DNA of 64,000 nucleotides, taken from positions 2,356,001 to 2,420,000 of the forward strand of contig CM066290.1 in NCBI GenBank assembly GCA_033816765.1, written 5' to 3'. The notes beneath the pieces were generated by a model that worked only from the letters and a program-made list of their open reading frames with translations, did no database searches and had not been told where the DNA came from. Of the stretch, positions 37,699 through 46,266 are shown piece by piece. The number at the start of each line of letters is the position of its first letter. The stretch's first letter is position 1. A program made the position numbers and the translations under genes. The DNA comes from Nothopassalora personata (taxonomy: Eukaryota > Ascomycota > Dothideomycetes > Mycosphaerellales > Mycosphaerellaceae).

Positions 37699-38739
37699 TT
37701 AACTATAAACAAAACAAAAGCTAAAGAGTAGCGCGCCTACTAGGGGCTACGTAGAGTAGTAGTAGGCGAGGAGCTCGCGAGCAGCGTATAAGGCGAGCGC
37801 CTCAGTTGTCGTTACGTAGTAACTTAGGTAAGAATGCCTAGTCGGCGGCGGTAGTATCGATGTTCTACGCCTATAGGAACTAGGACTACGGTTAGTAGGG
37901 TACACGTAGGCGAGGAATATACGACTTACGGCGCGGCCGAGTTCGAACAGCCTATTAAGGGCGCGGTTCTGCTCCTACTAGAGCGCGAGGGCTTCGGCGG
38001 CGGGGGCGGCGGTAGTAGTAGCGGCGGCGGCGGAGGCACGCATACGGGTCTCCCCGGTACGCTTATGCTTATAGGTATTAAACTGCCTAATAGCCTATAG
38101 GAAGGGTTAGCCGAAGCATAGGGGACGCACTAGAGCCCTCCCCCGCGAGTAGTAGTCGACTCGTACGAGCGAAGTAGCGACTTACCTCCTTAATGTCGTT
38201 ACCTAGCTAGGCACATAAGCGGATCTGCTCTACTAGCTCCTACTACTAGAGGTCTATAGGCGCCTAGCCTATTATAGCCGTAAGGAAGTCGCGCTAGGAC
38301 CGCGCGGCGCGTAGGCGGCTTACTAGCGAGGCGATAGCGTAGCTAGTATTAAGTACGCAGCTATGTTTACTACGCCTATAGCGGCTATACTTCTTTAGGA
38401 GCTCGCCGGTAGTAACACTATTATAGTCATTGGCCTCGTCTAGCAAGTAGTTAGCATATAAATCGTAGGCGACGCGCGTAGAGACTTACCCCTAACGAAG
38501 TACGGGAGGCACCGTATGTATATATTAATTCTCTACGAGAGCTTAGTAGCTAGCGAGGGCGTTAGTAGCTACGAGGGTAATACTAGTCGCTTGCGACTAC
38601 TAGGCGTTCTAGGGGCGTCGCGCACTAGAGCCGCCTAGCGGCGCTCGTCTTCTACGGCGCTAGTAGTGCTATCGCTACTAGTACTACTAGAGGAGGCGGA
38701 GCGGCTAGAGAATAGCGGCAAGGAGGGCACGGTAGACAT
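37699..38739 (-). pseudogene. Antisense coding-like region of Gypsy-A copy 2
   Basis: Counterpart of 13568-14596. Readable minus-strand pieces: NALASYQALVENQYIHTVPP, VAYDLYANYLLDEANDY, LLKKYSRYRRSK, RQFNTYKHKRTGETRMRA and NRALNRLFELGRAVSR. Frame changes fall at the same places as in copy 1. Stops are mostly TAG/TAA at positions that would be CAG/CAA. Confidence 0.5.
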
Positions 38740-39040
38740 AATAATAATAATAATGCTAGCGAGGCGCTTACGATAATAGTGCAGTGCGGGTGCGTAGTAG
38801 TGGTGTAGCGAAGGTAATAAGCTAGGGAGCGTGCTAAGAAAGGGCTAGGTTAGGCTAGAGTTTTATGCCCCTAACTAGCTACGTCGGCATAGTAACTAAG
38901 CCTTACTTACCTACACCTACATAACGATACGCACGCAACCCGCATGTAGGCCGTATAGTAACTATAGTTCTAGAAGTACATAGGAGCCTCTACGTAGTAA
39001 CTAGCGAGCTAAGGACAGCTCGCACGGGAGGGGAGGCAAT

Positions 39041-39237
39041 TGTAAGGGGTAGCCTAGTAGCTAACCCCTACATATAGCCTTGTAGATAACATGCGGTCGC
39101 GACCGGCTGCTAAGCCGTACGTAACACGTATAAGTACACCTTGCGACGCGCGATGCGTCTTAAACAAAAGGCAAGAATTAGTTTATCTACGACTAGCAGG
39201 TCGTAGGCGTGCTATACATTGCGACATCCCTTTAACA
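39041..39237 (+). repeat. Gypsy-A copy 2, 3' LTR
   Basis: Preceded by the purine tract CACGGGAGGGGAGG. Followed by CAGAG. Confidence 0.9.
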
Positions 39238-39484
39238 CAGAGCATAATTAAGTCTACTCTAAAGAAGGGAATAGCCTCTAAGAAGAGAGAGGCACCCTAA
39301 GACGAAGAAACTAATAAAGAGGAAACCCCGAAAAAGAAGATAAAGGGTACTATTACTAGTTAGGAGGGAGTTATCGAAGACCTTATCTATAAAGTTGAGG
39401 GTAACATAAACAAGGTTATAAAGGATATAAAGGTCCTTAGCGCTAAGATTACTCTACTTAGTTCCTATGTAGAGTAAGGGGGTG

Positions 39485-39734
39485 TATAAAGCGCTAGGAT
39501 AATGCATGAATAGTAGGTTTTAAGGGTGACATAACCTAATTAAGTGTGGTAATTACTTGTCCTTAGGAAATGAGATTAGGCACCTGAATTACAGGGATTA
39601 AGGGCCTCTTATCAAAAGAAGACTTATATAAGCACCTTAAGGGTGCCACTAATTGTAAAAAAACATGGTTTTTCATACCCTGATTTCTAGACTTAATACC
39701 CTAGTTCCAAACTTCCATCTCCACTAGTTTCACA
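39485..39734 (+). repeat. Copia-C 3' LTR
   Basis: 250 bp, preceded by a purine tract (AGAGTAAGGGGGTG). Its inner (left) half is RIP-mutated and its outer (right) part is not. Confidence 0.92.
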
Positions 39735-39739
39735 CATGC

Positions 39740-40165
39740 TTTCCTGCAGCAACGAAGTCGATAAGGCCCAGCTGGGCGATAACCTCGCGCTAGTACGCGT
39801 GCTGCCAAGATGTCGTTGACGAGACCTGACAATTCGGGCGGGTTCTGAAGGCTTTGAAGATGCTGTTCCTCTATCCTGGCATGGACGATACAAGGGTGTA
39901 TATGTTGGCCAAGCTGACGAGCACTGGCCATCGCACCATTAATGCTGGTGATGGCTGTAAATTACACCTGTAGGTGCCGCTGGAACAGGAAGAGAAGACA
40001 TGATGTTACCCTGATGGTTTGATGGAAGTGGAAGGTGTTGTTGAGGATGGCGCGACCCTCCACATTTGGCGCGGGGCAAGGCCGCCTGTAGCGCAACAAA
40101 CTTTATTACGACGTGGAGCCGGTGGGGAACGACGCGCGCAGATCCAGGACCGGATTGCTTGCCAC
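39740..40165. other. Single-copy spacer between Copia-C and the DNA transposon
   Basis: Normal composition with CA/TG retained. Before the Copia insertion it joined the sequence now ending at 25880. No gene was recognised; the short minus-strand frames here have no support. Confidence 0.5.
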
Positions 40166-41510
40166 GCAACCTGCGGACAGCAAAATAGAAACTAGCCCCC
40201 ACTCCCGCTCCCTGCGCAGCCTTGTCGCAATCTCGTAAGTTTTACTCCCTCTTCGAGATAACAATACTAGTAACGATGCCCGAACATTGGAATACTCCTA
40301 CGAAGAGCGAAGTCCGCGGCGCGAAGAAAATGCTCGACTTTTTAGCCGCCGAGGGAAAATATAACGAGCCGCAAAAACTCGAAACCGTAGGAAAGCTATT
40401 CGGTACCCGTAAAGGACAAGTTTCGAAGACGCTTTCTTCGAAAGAACGACGTACTTTCGCGCCGAACGAAGAGCCTCGCGGCGGTTACCGCGGCGACGAC
40501 GTATTACGTCTAGGACAAGAACAAATAGACGACGCCGTCGACGCTATCGAGAAGAACGAGTACGAAGGACACGACCTCGATTACGGCTCTCTACGCTACG
40601 AAGCGAATCTCCCGGACGTCGACGATAGGACTATAAGACGCGCGCTACGGAAAGAGAATATAGGGCGATATATAGCGCGTACGGAGGAAGAACTCGACGA
40701 CGGACACGCCGTAGCGCGAGTAGCCTTCGCAAAAAAACTACTCGCCGAACGCCCGAATAAAGAAGACTATCGAAATATACTCTTTACGGACGAGTTCTAT
40801 TTCGGACAAGGCTACGAAGAGAATAGACATTATATCTTTCGACGCGTAGGGAGTCGTAACCGTCGAGAATGTATTCGCCGTATTTCGAAGCGAGCGAAAG
40901 GCGTAAAAGGACGAAGGAAAGGCCCGAAAAGAGACCCGATACCGCGAAACGACGAAGAATCGAAGGACGTACATTTTTTCGTTATAACCGGCTATAATCT
41001 AGGCGTCCGATACTACGAGTATACGCCGCGGAATATAAACGGTAAAATGTCTAGCGAGCAATATATCGAAGAATTCCTTAAACCGATTATTCTACCGCTT
41101 CTTAAAGAGCGTCCGGGATCTATTATCGAAGAGGACGTCGATAGTTCGCATACTTCGGCGAAGACTACGGCGTTTAAAAAGGCAAACGGTATACCGTATT
41201 ATATAAACGCTCGTACTTCGCCGGACTTCTCGGTCGTCGAAACAATAGCGGGTATAACGAAGAATAAGTTTCGAAAGTACGCGCGGTTTACGAGAGAGGA
41301 CGTACGGGCGGAGGCGATACGGAGTTTCGAGGAAATTACGGATAAACAAGTAAACAATAGCGTAGATAGTATGCCCGGACGTCTAAAAGCGTGTTTAGAT
41401 AACGAAGGTCAAAAGACGCAATACTAAACGTTGTTTGTTGTCGTATTGTCGTTGTTTAAAGTGCGGAGTGTCTAAAAATCTTAGTTTCCATTTTGCTGTC
41501 CGTAGGTTGC
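40166..41510 (+). mobile_element. DD34E DNA transposon, apparently intact
   Basis: Terminal inverted repeats of 29 bp: 40166-40194 (GCAACCTGCGGACAGCAAAA then TAGAAACTA) and the reverse complement of 41482-41510, differing only at two G/A positions that are both TG-to-TA changes. Length 1345 bp with one transposase gene. Both outer flanks carry CAC (40163-40165 and 41511-41513), a possible 3-bp target duplication. The expected TA of Tc1/mariner insertions is not seen. Confidence 0.85.
40276..41427 (+). CDS. Tc1/IS630-type DD34E transposase
   Basis: Intact 383-residue frame from the ATG at 40276; the frame is open upstream only from a TTG. The N-terminal half carries helix-turn-helix-like DNA-binding sequence (KLFGTRKGQVSKTLS). 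The DDE domain has D1 in ILFTDEFYFG, D2 in IIEEDVDSSHTS, and the acidic third residue in SPDFSVVETI, with 34 residues between D2 and the final E. Fungal relatives share the NGKMSSEQYIEEFL region. Codon use is extreme: CpA and TpG occur about once or twice per 60 bases, nearly always where glutamine, histidine, methionine, tryptophan or cysteine require them, while CpG-ending and CpG-starting codons are common. It could be active in cut-and-paste transposition. Confidence 0.9.
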   Translation: MPEHWNTPTKSEVRGAKKMLDFLAAEGKYNEPQKLETVGKLFGTRKGQVSKTLSSKERRTFAPNEEPRGGYRGDDVLRLGQEQIDDAVDAIEKNEYEGHDLDYGSLRYEANLPDVDDRTIRRALRKENIGRYIARTEEELDDGHAVARVAFAKKLLAERPNKEDYRNILFTDEFYFGQGYEENRHYIFRRVGSRNRRECIRRISKRAKGVKGRRKGPKRDPIPRNDEESKDVHFFVITGYNLGVRYYEYTPRNINGKMSSEQYIEEFLKPIILPLLKERPGSIIEEDVDSSHTSAKTTAFKKANGIPYYINARTSPDFSVVETIAGITKNKFRKYARFTREDVRAEAIRSFEEITDKQVNNSVDSMPGRLKACLDNEGQKTQY

Positions 41511-42299
41511 CACGTTGTCGACGACGAGGGCGACCTCAAATCGAGGCGTAGACGAATGTGATATATCTCGCCCAATAGCGCATTAGGGAGTCGAACGAGT
41601 ATCAAGTCTCGTCGCGAGGCATCTAAGATTGCCAGGTTTGTCTTGGATTGTGTCAATGTCAACCGTGTCCATGCATGGCGCCGCCGTTTTGCACACGAAA
41701 ATCGGCATGTGACAGTCAATGCATTCACAGACCTACTAAGCTGGGTCCGCGAGCGAAAGACTATCTAATGCATGAGCCTTATGGACGTACTGGGCTCGCC
41801 ATCGCCGATTCCACGGAAGGATACACCCTTGTGCAGACATCATCGTCGCCCAATCTCCGGTGGAAAATTGCATGCAGGCTGATCTGGGGTTGTGGACTTG
41901 AGGCACCTACCATGTGGTGCACCATGTCCAAGCGAGGAGCTAAAGATGGGCCGAACCTTGTTGATTATGCTTGAAGATCCGGACACATGCGCTAGACAAG
42001 GGACAAGCTGACACAGTATCCCACGAGACTATATCGGTGCACCTAGGTTCTGTCGGATAGCGACATGTTACTCCGGTTTGTGCTTACAAGGTTGTGTGCT
42101 GCTGCTTGACAGCACGAAGATGCATCGACCGACAGTACCCCTGTTCACATCCCACTTCCTGTGTCAAGCAGACTGGGCTGGTCATCTCCCGCTGAGGCGC
42201 CCGAACATCTCGGACAGTGCCTAACATCTTCTTGCACGTTCTGCCTGCACTGCAACGATCGACGGACGCCCCCATTGTTACCACCCGCATTCTACTAAC
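41511..42299. other. Upstream region of the SDR gene
   Basis: Normal composition. Overlapping short frames on both strands (such as 41648-41974) have no recognisable content. It presumably contains the SDR promoter. Confidence 0.5.
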
Positions 42300-43108
42300 A
42301 TGAAAGTCGTTGCAATCACCGGAGGAGCATCCGGCATAGGTCTTGCAACAGCCAAACTTCTGGTAGAACGAGGCGCCAAAGTTAGCATTGCAGATATCGC
42401 GGGCCTGGAAAAAGCCGTCCTCGAGATAGCCCAACATGCAGCTGTGCCAGATAGCGTCTACGCCCACAACGTAGATGTGAGCGACTTGTCCCAAGTCCAA
42501 GCTTGGATCGATGCCACCGTCGAACGATTTGGGCAACTGGATGGCGCTACAAACATCGCGGGAGTATACGACTACCCGACGGGTGAACATTGGCATGAGC
42601 AACGCGGCATAGAAAAGTGGGGTCACGTCATCGGGGTTAACTTGACCGGCGTTGCAAATTGCTTACACGTCGAGCTGGAGCATATGGCGTCAGCAGCTGC
42701 AAGGACCGGCAGGAAAGCCAGCATTGTGAACATGACTTCGGTCGCCGGATTTCGAGCTCGGGGTGGAAGTCCTGCGTATGTTCCTTGCATTGGTTGTCGA
42801 GAATCTATTGTTGACATGAGTCTAGGTACATTGCTAGTAAGCACGGGGTCATCGGCCTCACGAAGGCATTGGCGAAAGATTATGGTCCGGTCGGCATCAC
42901 CATCAACGCCGTTGCGCCAGGCGCTATCGACACACCCATGGTTGCAGACCTTGGGCGAGAAGTGGGCAACAAGCTGGTGGCCACGATACCAGTCCCACGA
43001 AGAGGGACTGCAGAGGAAATTGCGAAGCTTGTCGCTTTTCTGTTGTCCGACGATGCCACTTATATCACCGGAGCTACATATACTATCGATGGCGGGATGA
43101 CGGTGTGA
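42300..43108 (+). CDS. Short-chain dehydrogenase/reductase, ABA4-like candidate
   Basis: Two exons (42300-42775 and 42826-43108) separated by a 50-nt GT..AG intron give 252 residues. Classical SDR features: TGGASGIG cofactor loop at 8-15, an NIAG element near 90, the catalytic serine in NMTSVAG, YIASK (split by the intron, Tyr and Lys of the active site), PGAIDTPM and a C-terminal GATYTIDGGM. Members use NAD(P)H on alcohol/ketone pairs. In Botrytis the fourth ABA gene is an SDR that makes the final oxidation to ABA. That role is inferred here only from the neighbourhood of an ABA3-like synthase and two P450s. It is cut off from them by the transposons. Confidence 0.8.
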
Positions 43109-43441
43109 TGCGCAATGAAGCTCTGTCACAATAGTGGAGGTCAGAATTGTGGTGACAAGATAATGTGTATTTGATCGACGAGATCTGACCTCAAGTTAGG
43201 GACCGTGTTCTCGTTCTGTGCGGTCACTTCTGGAGTGGCTTTAACTCGTGTGCATCAGATTCAGTCAAGTTGCGGCAAATGACAATGGCGGCTTCATTTG
43301 TCGATCTTGCCCGTGCCCCGAGGGACCCTAGAGAATGTGCCTGTTGCTCGAAGAGTTCCCTACGGCATCTGCTTTTTATCGACTGCTCCTCCCAGCAGAA
43401 TCGTGTAAAGCGCCGTAGTAAGGAGTTTAAAAAAACGAGAG
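43109..43441. other. Spacer 3' of SDR
   Basis: No gene seen. It includes the SDR 3' untranslated region and ends in an A-rich run (43429-43435) next to the MITE. Confidence 0.5.
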
Positions 43442-43916
43442 GGTGCATTATGTTAAGAATTACCCTTGCAGTACTATTAAATAAATACTTACTTTTATAG
43501 GGCGTTTTTAGGTAACAATATTACTGCTATAGCGTAATCCTCGTTAACGGCGCTACGAGTCGTAGGTATCATATAAGAGACTAACCTCCGTAGTATAGGT
43601 TATCTAATTCTTAAGGTAAGCAATTTCTTATTATGTCTAAACTAATATACTAGGAAGACACAACTATATATCTAAGCTATTAATACGGATAAAATAAAGG
43701 TTAATTACTAGGAAGAGCCGACCTTCGGAGCAATATATATTATAGTACAGGTACAAGAATTTACTCTTTTGCACCTATACTTCCTATCTACCTACCTACT
43801 TAATTGAATTAAATGTCTACGCTATAGGAGTAATATTGTTACCTAGAAACACCCTATAAAATTAGATTTTTATATATTAGTCCTACAAGGGTAATTAATT
43901 CTTGACATAATGCACC
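43442..43916. mobile_element. MITE with about 95-bp terminal inverted repeats
   Basis: 475 bp, AT-rich and non-coding. The left arm begins GGTGCATTATGTTAAGAATT, and the right arm is its reverse complement with one RIP-type change and a 4-bp AATT insertion. Similarity resumes further in: GGTAACAATATTACTGCTATAG at about 43511-43532 pairs with CTATAGGAGTAATATTGTTACC at about 43822-43843. The arms therefore span about 43442-43534 and 43820-43916. No clear target duplication was found. The family is unknown. Confidence 0.8.
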
Positions 43917-44456
43917 GCGTGGAGCAATTCGCCGGTTAAAAAACCTGGTCTCGGCGTTATTTCCACTAATCACTGTGACTCGGGGTCGCATACCGAGGAA
44001 CCCTGCCCAGTGGACGAAATGGCTCGTGCCAATGGTTACCATGTGACCTTAAGATGCACCATCACTGCATTCTTCAATACGGCGACCCTCTGATCTCACT
44101 GCTCATCTCCGACGCGGCTTCGTCAACTCGGTCAACCACATCCCCCTGCACCGGCTGACCACACTCCTACCAGATTTGGACACTTTTTTAGGTTCCCCTT
44201 CGCAAGTCCTTGCCAAGCTAGTCCTTAATTAGCGCTGAGCAGACTCTGGAGAAGCGCCGTGGCACTACAGTACTGTCAATGCAAACACGAGCCGTGCTCA
44301 ACCACGATCCATGCCGGGCTGATGGCGCCAATGCGAGAGCGCATCCACACACGAGTCGTGTTGCTTCTATCTCGCCACGACCACGGCAGTAGTCTTCGCT
44401 CACCATTGCAGTAACACGATGCCGGCTCTTAGCCTTGTGCAAGGCAAACGGACCTT
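43917..44456. other. Intergenic, nothing recognised
   Basis: Normal composition; no gene, repeat or regulatory element that I can support. Confidence 0.5.
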
Positions 44457-44582
44457 TGTCGAGACGGGGAATCGAACACCTTGTGTCCCACTAAGCGGCA
44501 CTAGACATCATGGCAACATGTCTGTCTCATAGTTTAGCAGACCGAGCAGTCGCGGCGAGAGGCGCTACCCAACCGCCCCGAC
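44457..44582 (-). tRNA. tRNA-like sequence, probably degenerate
   Basis: On the minus strand, GTCGGGG at the start pairs over 7 bp (with wobbles) with TCTCGAC at the end, followed by A. A B-box-like GGTGTTCGATTCCCC sits at the proper distance from the 3' end, and a D-arm-like GGCG..TGGGTAG..CGCC is near the start. The T-stem has mismatches, the D-arm is displaced, and no clean anticodon stem is found in the 126 nt, so either a long variable arm plus intron or decay is needed. The anticodon is not assigned. Confidence 0.3.
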
Positions 44583-44774
44583 ATTACCGGGCAGTCGCCA
44601 CGGCCAGCGAGCAGGAACTCGTGCAGGCCCAAGCGGTCTCATCGGCTGTCGAGAACGTCGCGATGGAGCCAAGCTAGGTGAACATCGTGTTAATGTCGTC
44701 TGTTGTGGTCTAGCCTGCGGTCATCTGCCCAGTGACTCATCTGAATATCGAAAAGTCTGCCGTATAATTCACCA

Positions 44775-45699
44775 ATGTCTCCGTCCATCCTGTCGTCTGG
44801 CGTTTGCACGAAACTTGCATACAGGAAGCCGCCGCCAACGCCGGGGTTCCTCAGGACGCCCATCAGCTTGTACACATCCTCCGCCTCCTTTAGAGATGAA
44901 CGCAAAGTCTTTGTACGAGATGTGCGGAACGAGCTGGACCGGTTCACGATCGAGAAGGAAGGGTTCGAGTATTTGCACGACCAGGTAGACATCAAGGACT
45001 GGGACGATGAAGAAGAGGTGAAGAGGGTCCTGCTTCTGGAGATGCCCGAATTGATCAAGAGACGGTACGGTACGAACAAGCAAATCGTCTTCGATACTCA
45101 ATACCAATCTATCCTTCCACAGTCTCGGAGCCAAACGAATCTTCCTCACAGCCTCCCGAATCCGCCGCTCCGACTCCAGCGGCATCAAATCCGACACCAC
45201 ACCCGTCTACGCAATCCACGGAGACGCCACACGCCAAAGCGGCCTCGAGCTCCTACACGACAGTATCCCAAAGATGGATCCACCTCCTCAAAAGCTCCCG
45301 CCCCACGGCCGGGTCATGCTCGTGAACGTCTGGCGTCCGTTAAAGACCATTACCCGCGACCCACTCGGCTTCCTCGTACCCAGTAGCATCGACCCTTCTG
45401 AGCGTCACGAGCAGATTTTCTCACGGCCGCCCAATACTTTCAAGCTCTTTGGGAAGCCCAGTGGTGGTTACTGGCTTGATACAGCATCTTATGGGGAGCA
45501 GCAGGAATGGGTTTTCCTGAAGCATCAGCGACGGGACGAACCAGTCATGTTTGTGCAGTGGGATAGTCAGGGCGTCGAGGAAGGGAAGTTTGAGAACAAG
45601 ATGGGTTTGGTCCATTCTTGCTTCGAGGATCCGGAGTATGTGAATGATCCTGAGAGGGCGAGTATGGAGCTTAAGTGTCTTGTGTTCTTCGACGATTGA
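44775..45699 (+). pseudogene. AsaB/CmcJ-family hydroxylase-desaturase, frameshifted
   Basis: The first frame (44775 to about 45112) gives VCTKLAYRKPPPTPG, then FTIEKEGFEYLHDQ and DDEEEVKRVLLLEMPELI, typical of the N-terminal half of AsaB-like proteins. After one extra base near 45113-45115 (ATCCTTCC) the sequence continues in the +1 frame with HSLGAKRIFLTASRIRRS, VYAIHGDATRQSG, LVNVWRPLKTITRDPLG, DEPVMFVQWDS and VHSCFEDPE to the stop at 45699. HGD and the distal VHS histidine could form the metal triad of an Fe(II)/2-oxoglutarate-type enzyme. The family acts in fungal secondary metabolism. The single frameshift means either a recent null allele or an assembly error. It lies 1.7 kb from the SDR and might once have belonged to the cluster. 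Confidence 0.75.
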
Positions 45700-46266
45700 T
45701 ACAGATGATCTCCTTGTGCCTAGATGCGGTACTGTTAAAATGTATCGACTCTCGCCAGTTTCAGACATTATAGCTGGTTATACATAGTTGAATGTTCCTT
45801 CCCGTTAAGCGACTATGCATTGACAATGTTGGGTTCTTTTACCTCACTCTAAGGTTATGTTGAGCTTCTTGACGGCAGTGACAGTCCTTATCATGGTGGC
45901 AACCCTCCAACGAAGCTTGATTTCGTCTCGTTGGACAGCAGGGCACGTTAGTGCTTCCTGCACTACGCGAATGGCGAAGATGCGTCCTGTACCAGGGCCC
46001 TCAGTCTTGTGATCGATGCAGTGGAGCTGTAGTACTAGCCGAATCGGTCGCGGGGCGCAAGCGTTGACTATCGCGAGCTGTGAAGTAATGTTGCCTCGGC
46101 TAGTCTTGAGCGCATCAAGCTGTAGACAATCTTGAAGCATACCATGCTGATTCTGGGCGAACGTACTTGCGAGCAGTCACAGCTGTGTCGGATACCCGGC
46201 AGCGAGTCACTACCTGTTATGTCGAATATGTGAGTTGTAGAATGGTGTAGTGGCGCGTGGGTAGTC
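45700..46266. other. Intergenic between convergent genes
   Basis: Contains 3' ends of both neighbours. Short frames on the minus strand (45844-46140 and 46068-46274) are not supported. Confidence 0.5.

Larger units (their letters stand above)
32224..39237 (+). mobile_element. Gypsy-A copy 2: full-length Ty3/gypsy nested in Copia-C
   Basis: 197-bp LTRs at 32224-32420 and 39041-39237, target duplication TAGAG/CAGAG (again one RIP-type difference). Same gene order as Gypsy-A copy 1, with RT about 34500-35000 ([20 protein letters not shown]) and integrase about 36420-37100. Differences from copy 1: a 99-bp tandem duplication (33581-33778) and a solo LTR at 35769. From 36085 to about 37320 the two copies are almost base-identical, including shared RIP stops. 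The element is inactive. Confidence 0.92.
25881..39734 (+). mobile_element. Copia-C: full-length Ty1/copia retrotransposon with nested insertions
   Basis: LTRs at 25881-26129 and 39485-39734 begin TGTAAAGCGCC (TATAAAGCGCT at right) and end GTTTCACA. Perfect target duplications CATGC lie at 25876-25880 and 39735-39739. Plus-strand order: gag (about 26240-27100), protease, GAG-pre-integrase and integrase (about 27840-28970, LRHPRLERIMHLQDAVKGIK and ECESYTLLKGHK), RT (about 29700-30290, IDAVNAFLNT and FFYVDNI for YVDD), RNase H (about 30770-31200, STKLELYALSYAALE and RHVDV). That order is Ty1/copia. RIP stops run throughout. It is interrupted by a solo LTR (28497-28844) and by Gypsy-A copy 2 (32224-39237). 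Without those it is about 6.5 kb. Confidence 0.92.

Noticed and set aside
40222..40275. N-terminal extension of the transposase from TTG
   Set aside because: Nuclear genes start at ATG. The first ATG at 40276 gives a normal transposase N-terminus.
43404..43415. TGTAAAGCGCC, same 11 bases as the Copia-C LTR start
   Set aside because: The match stops after 11 bases and no further LTR sequence follows. Probably coincidence.
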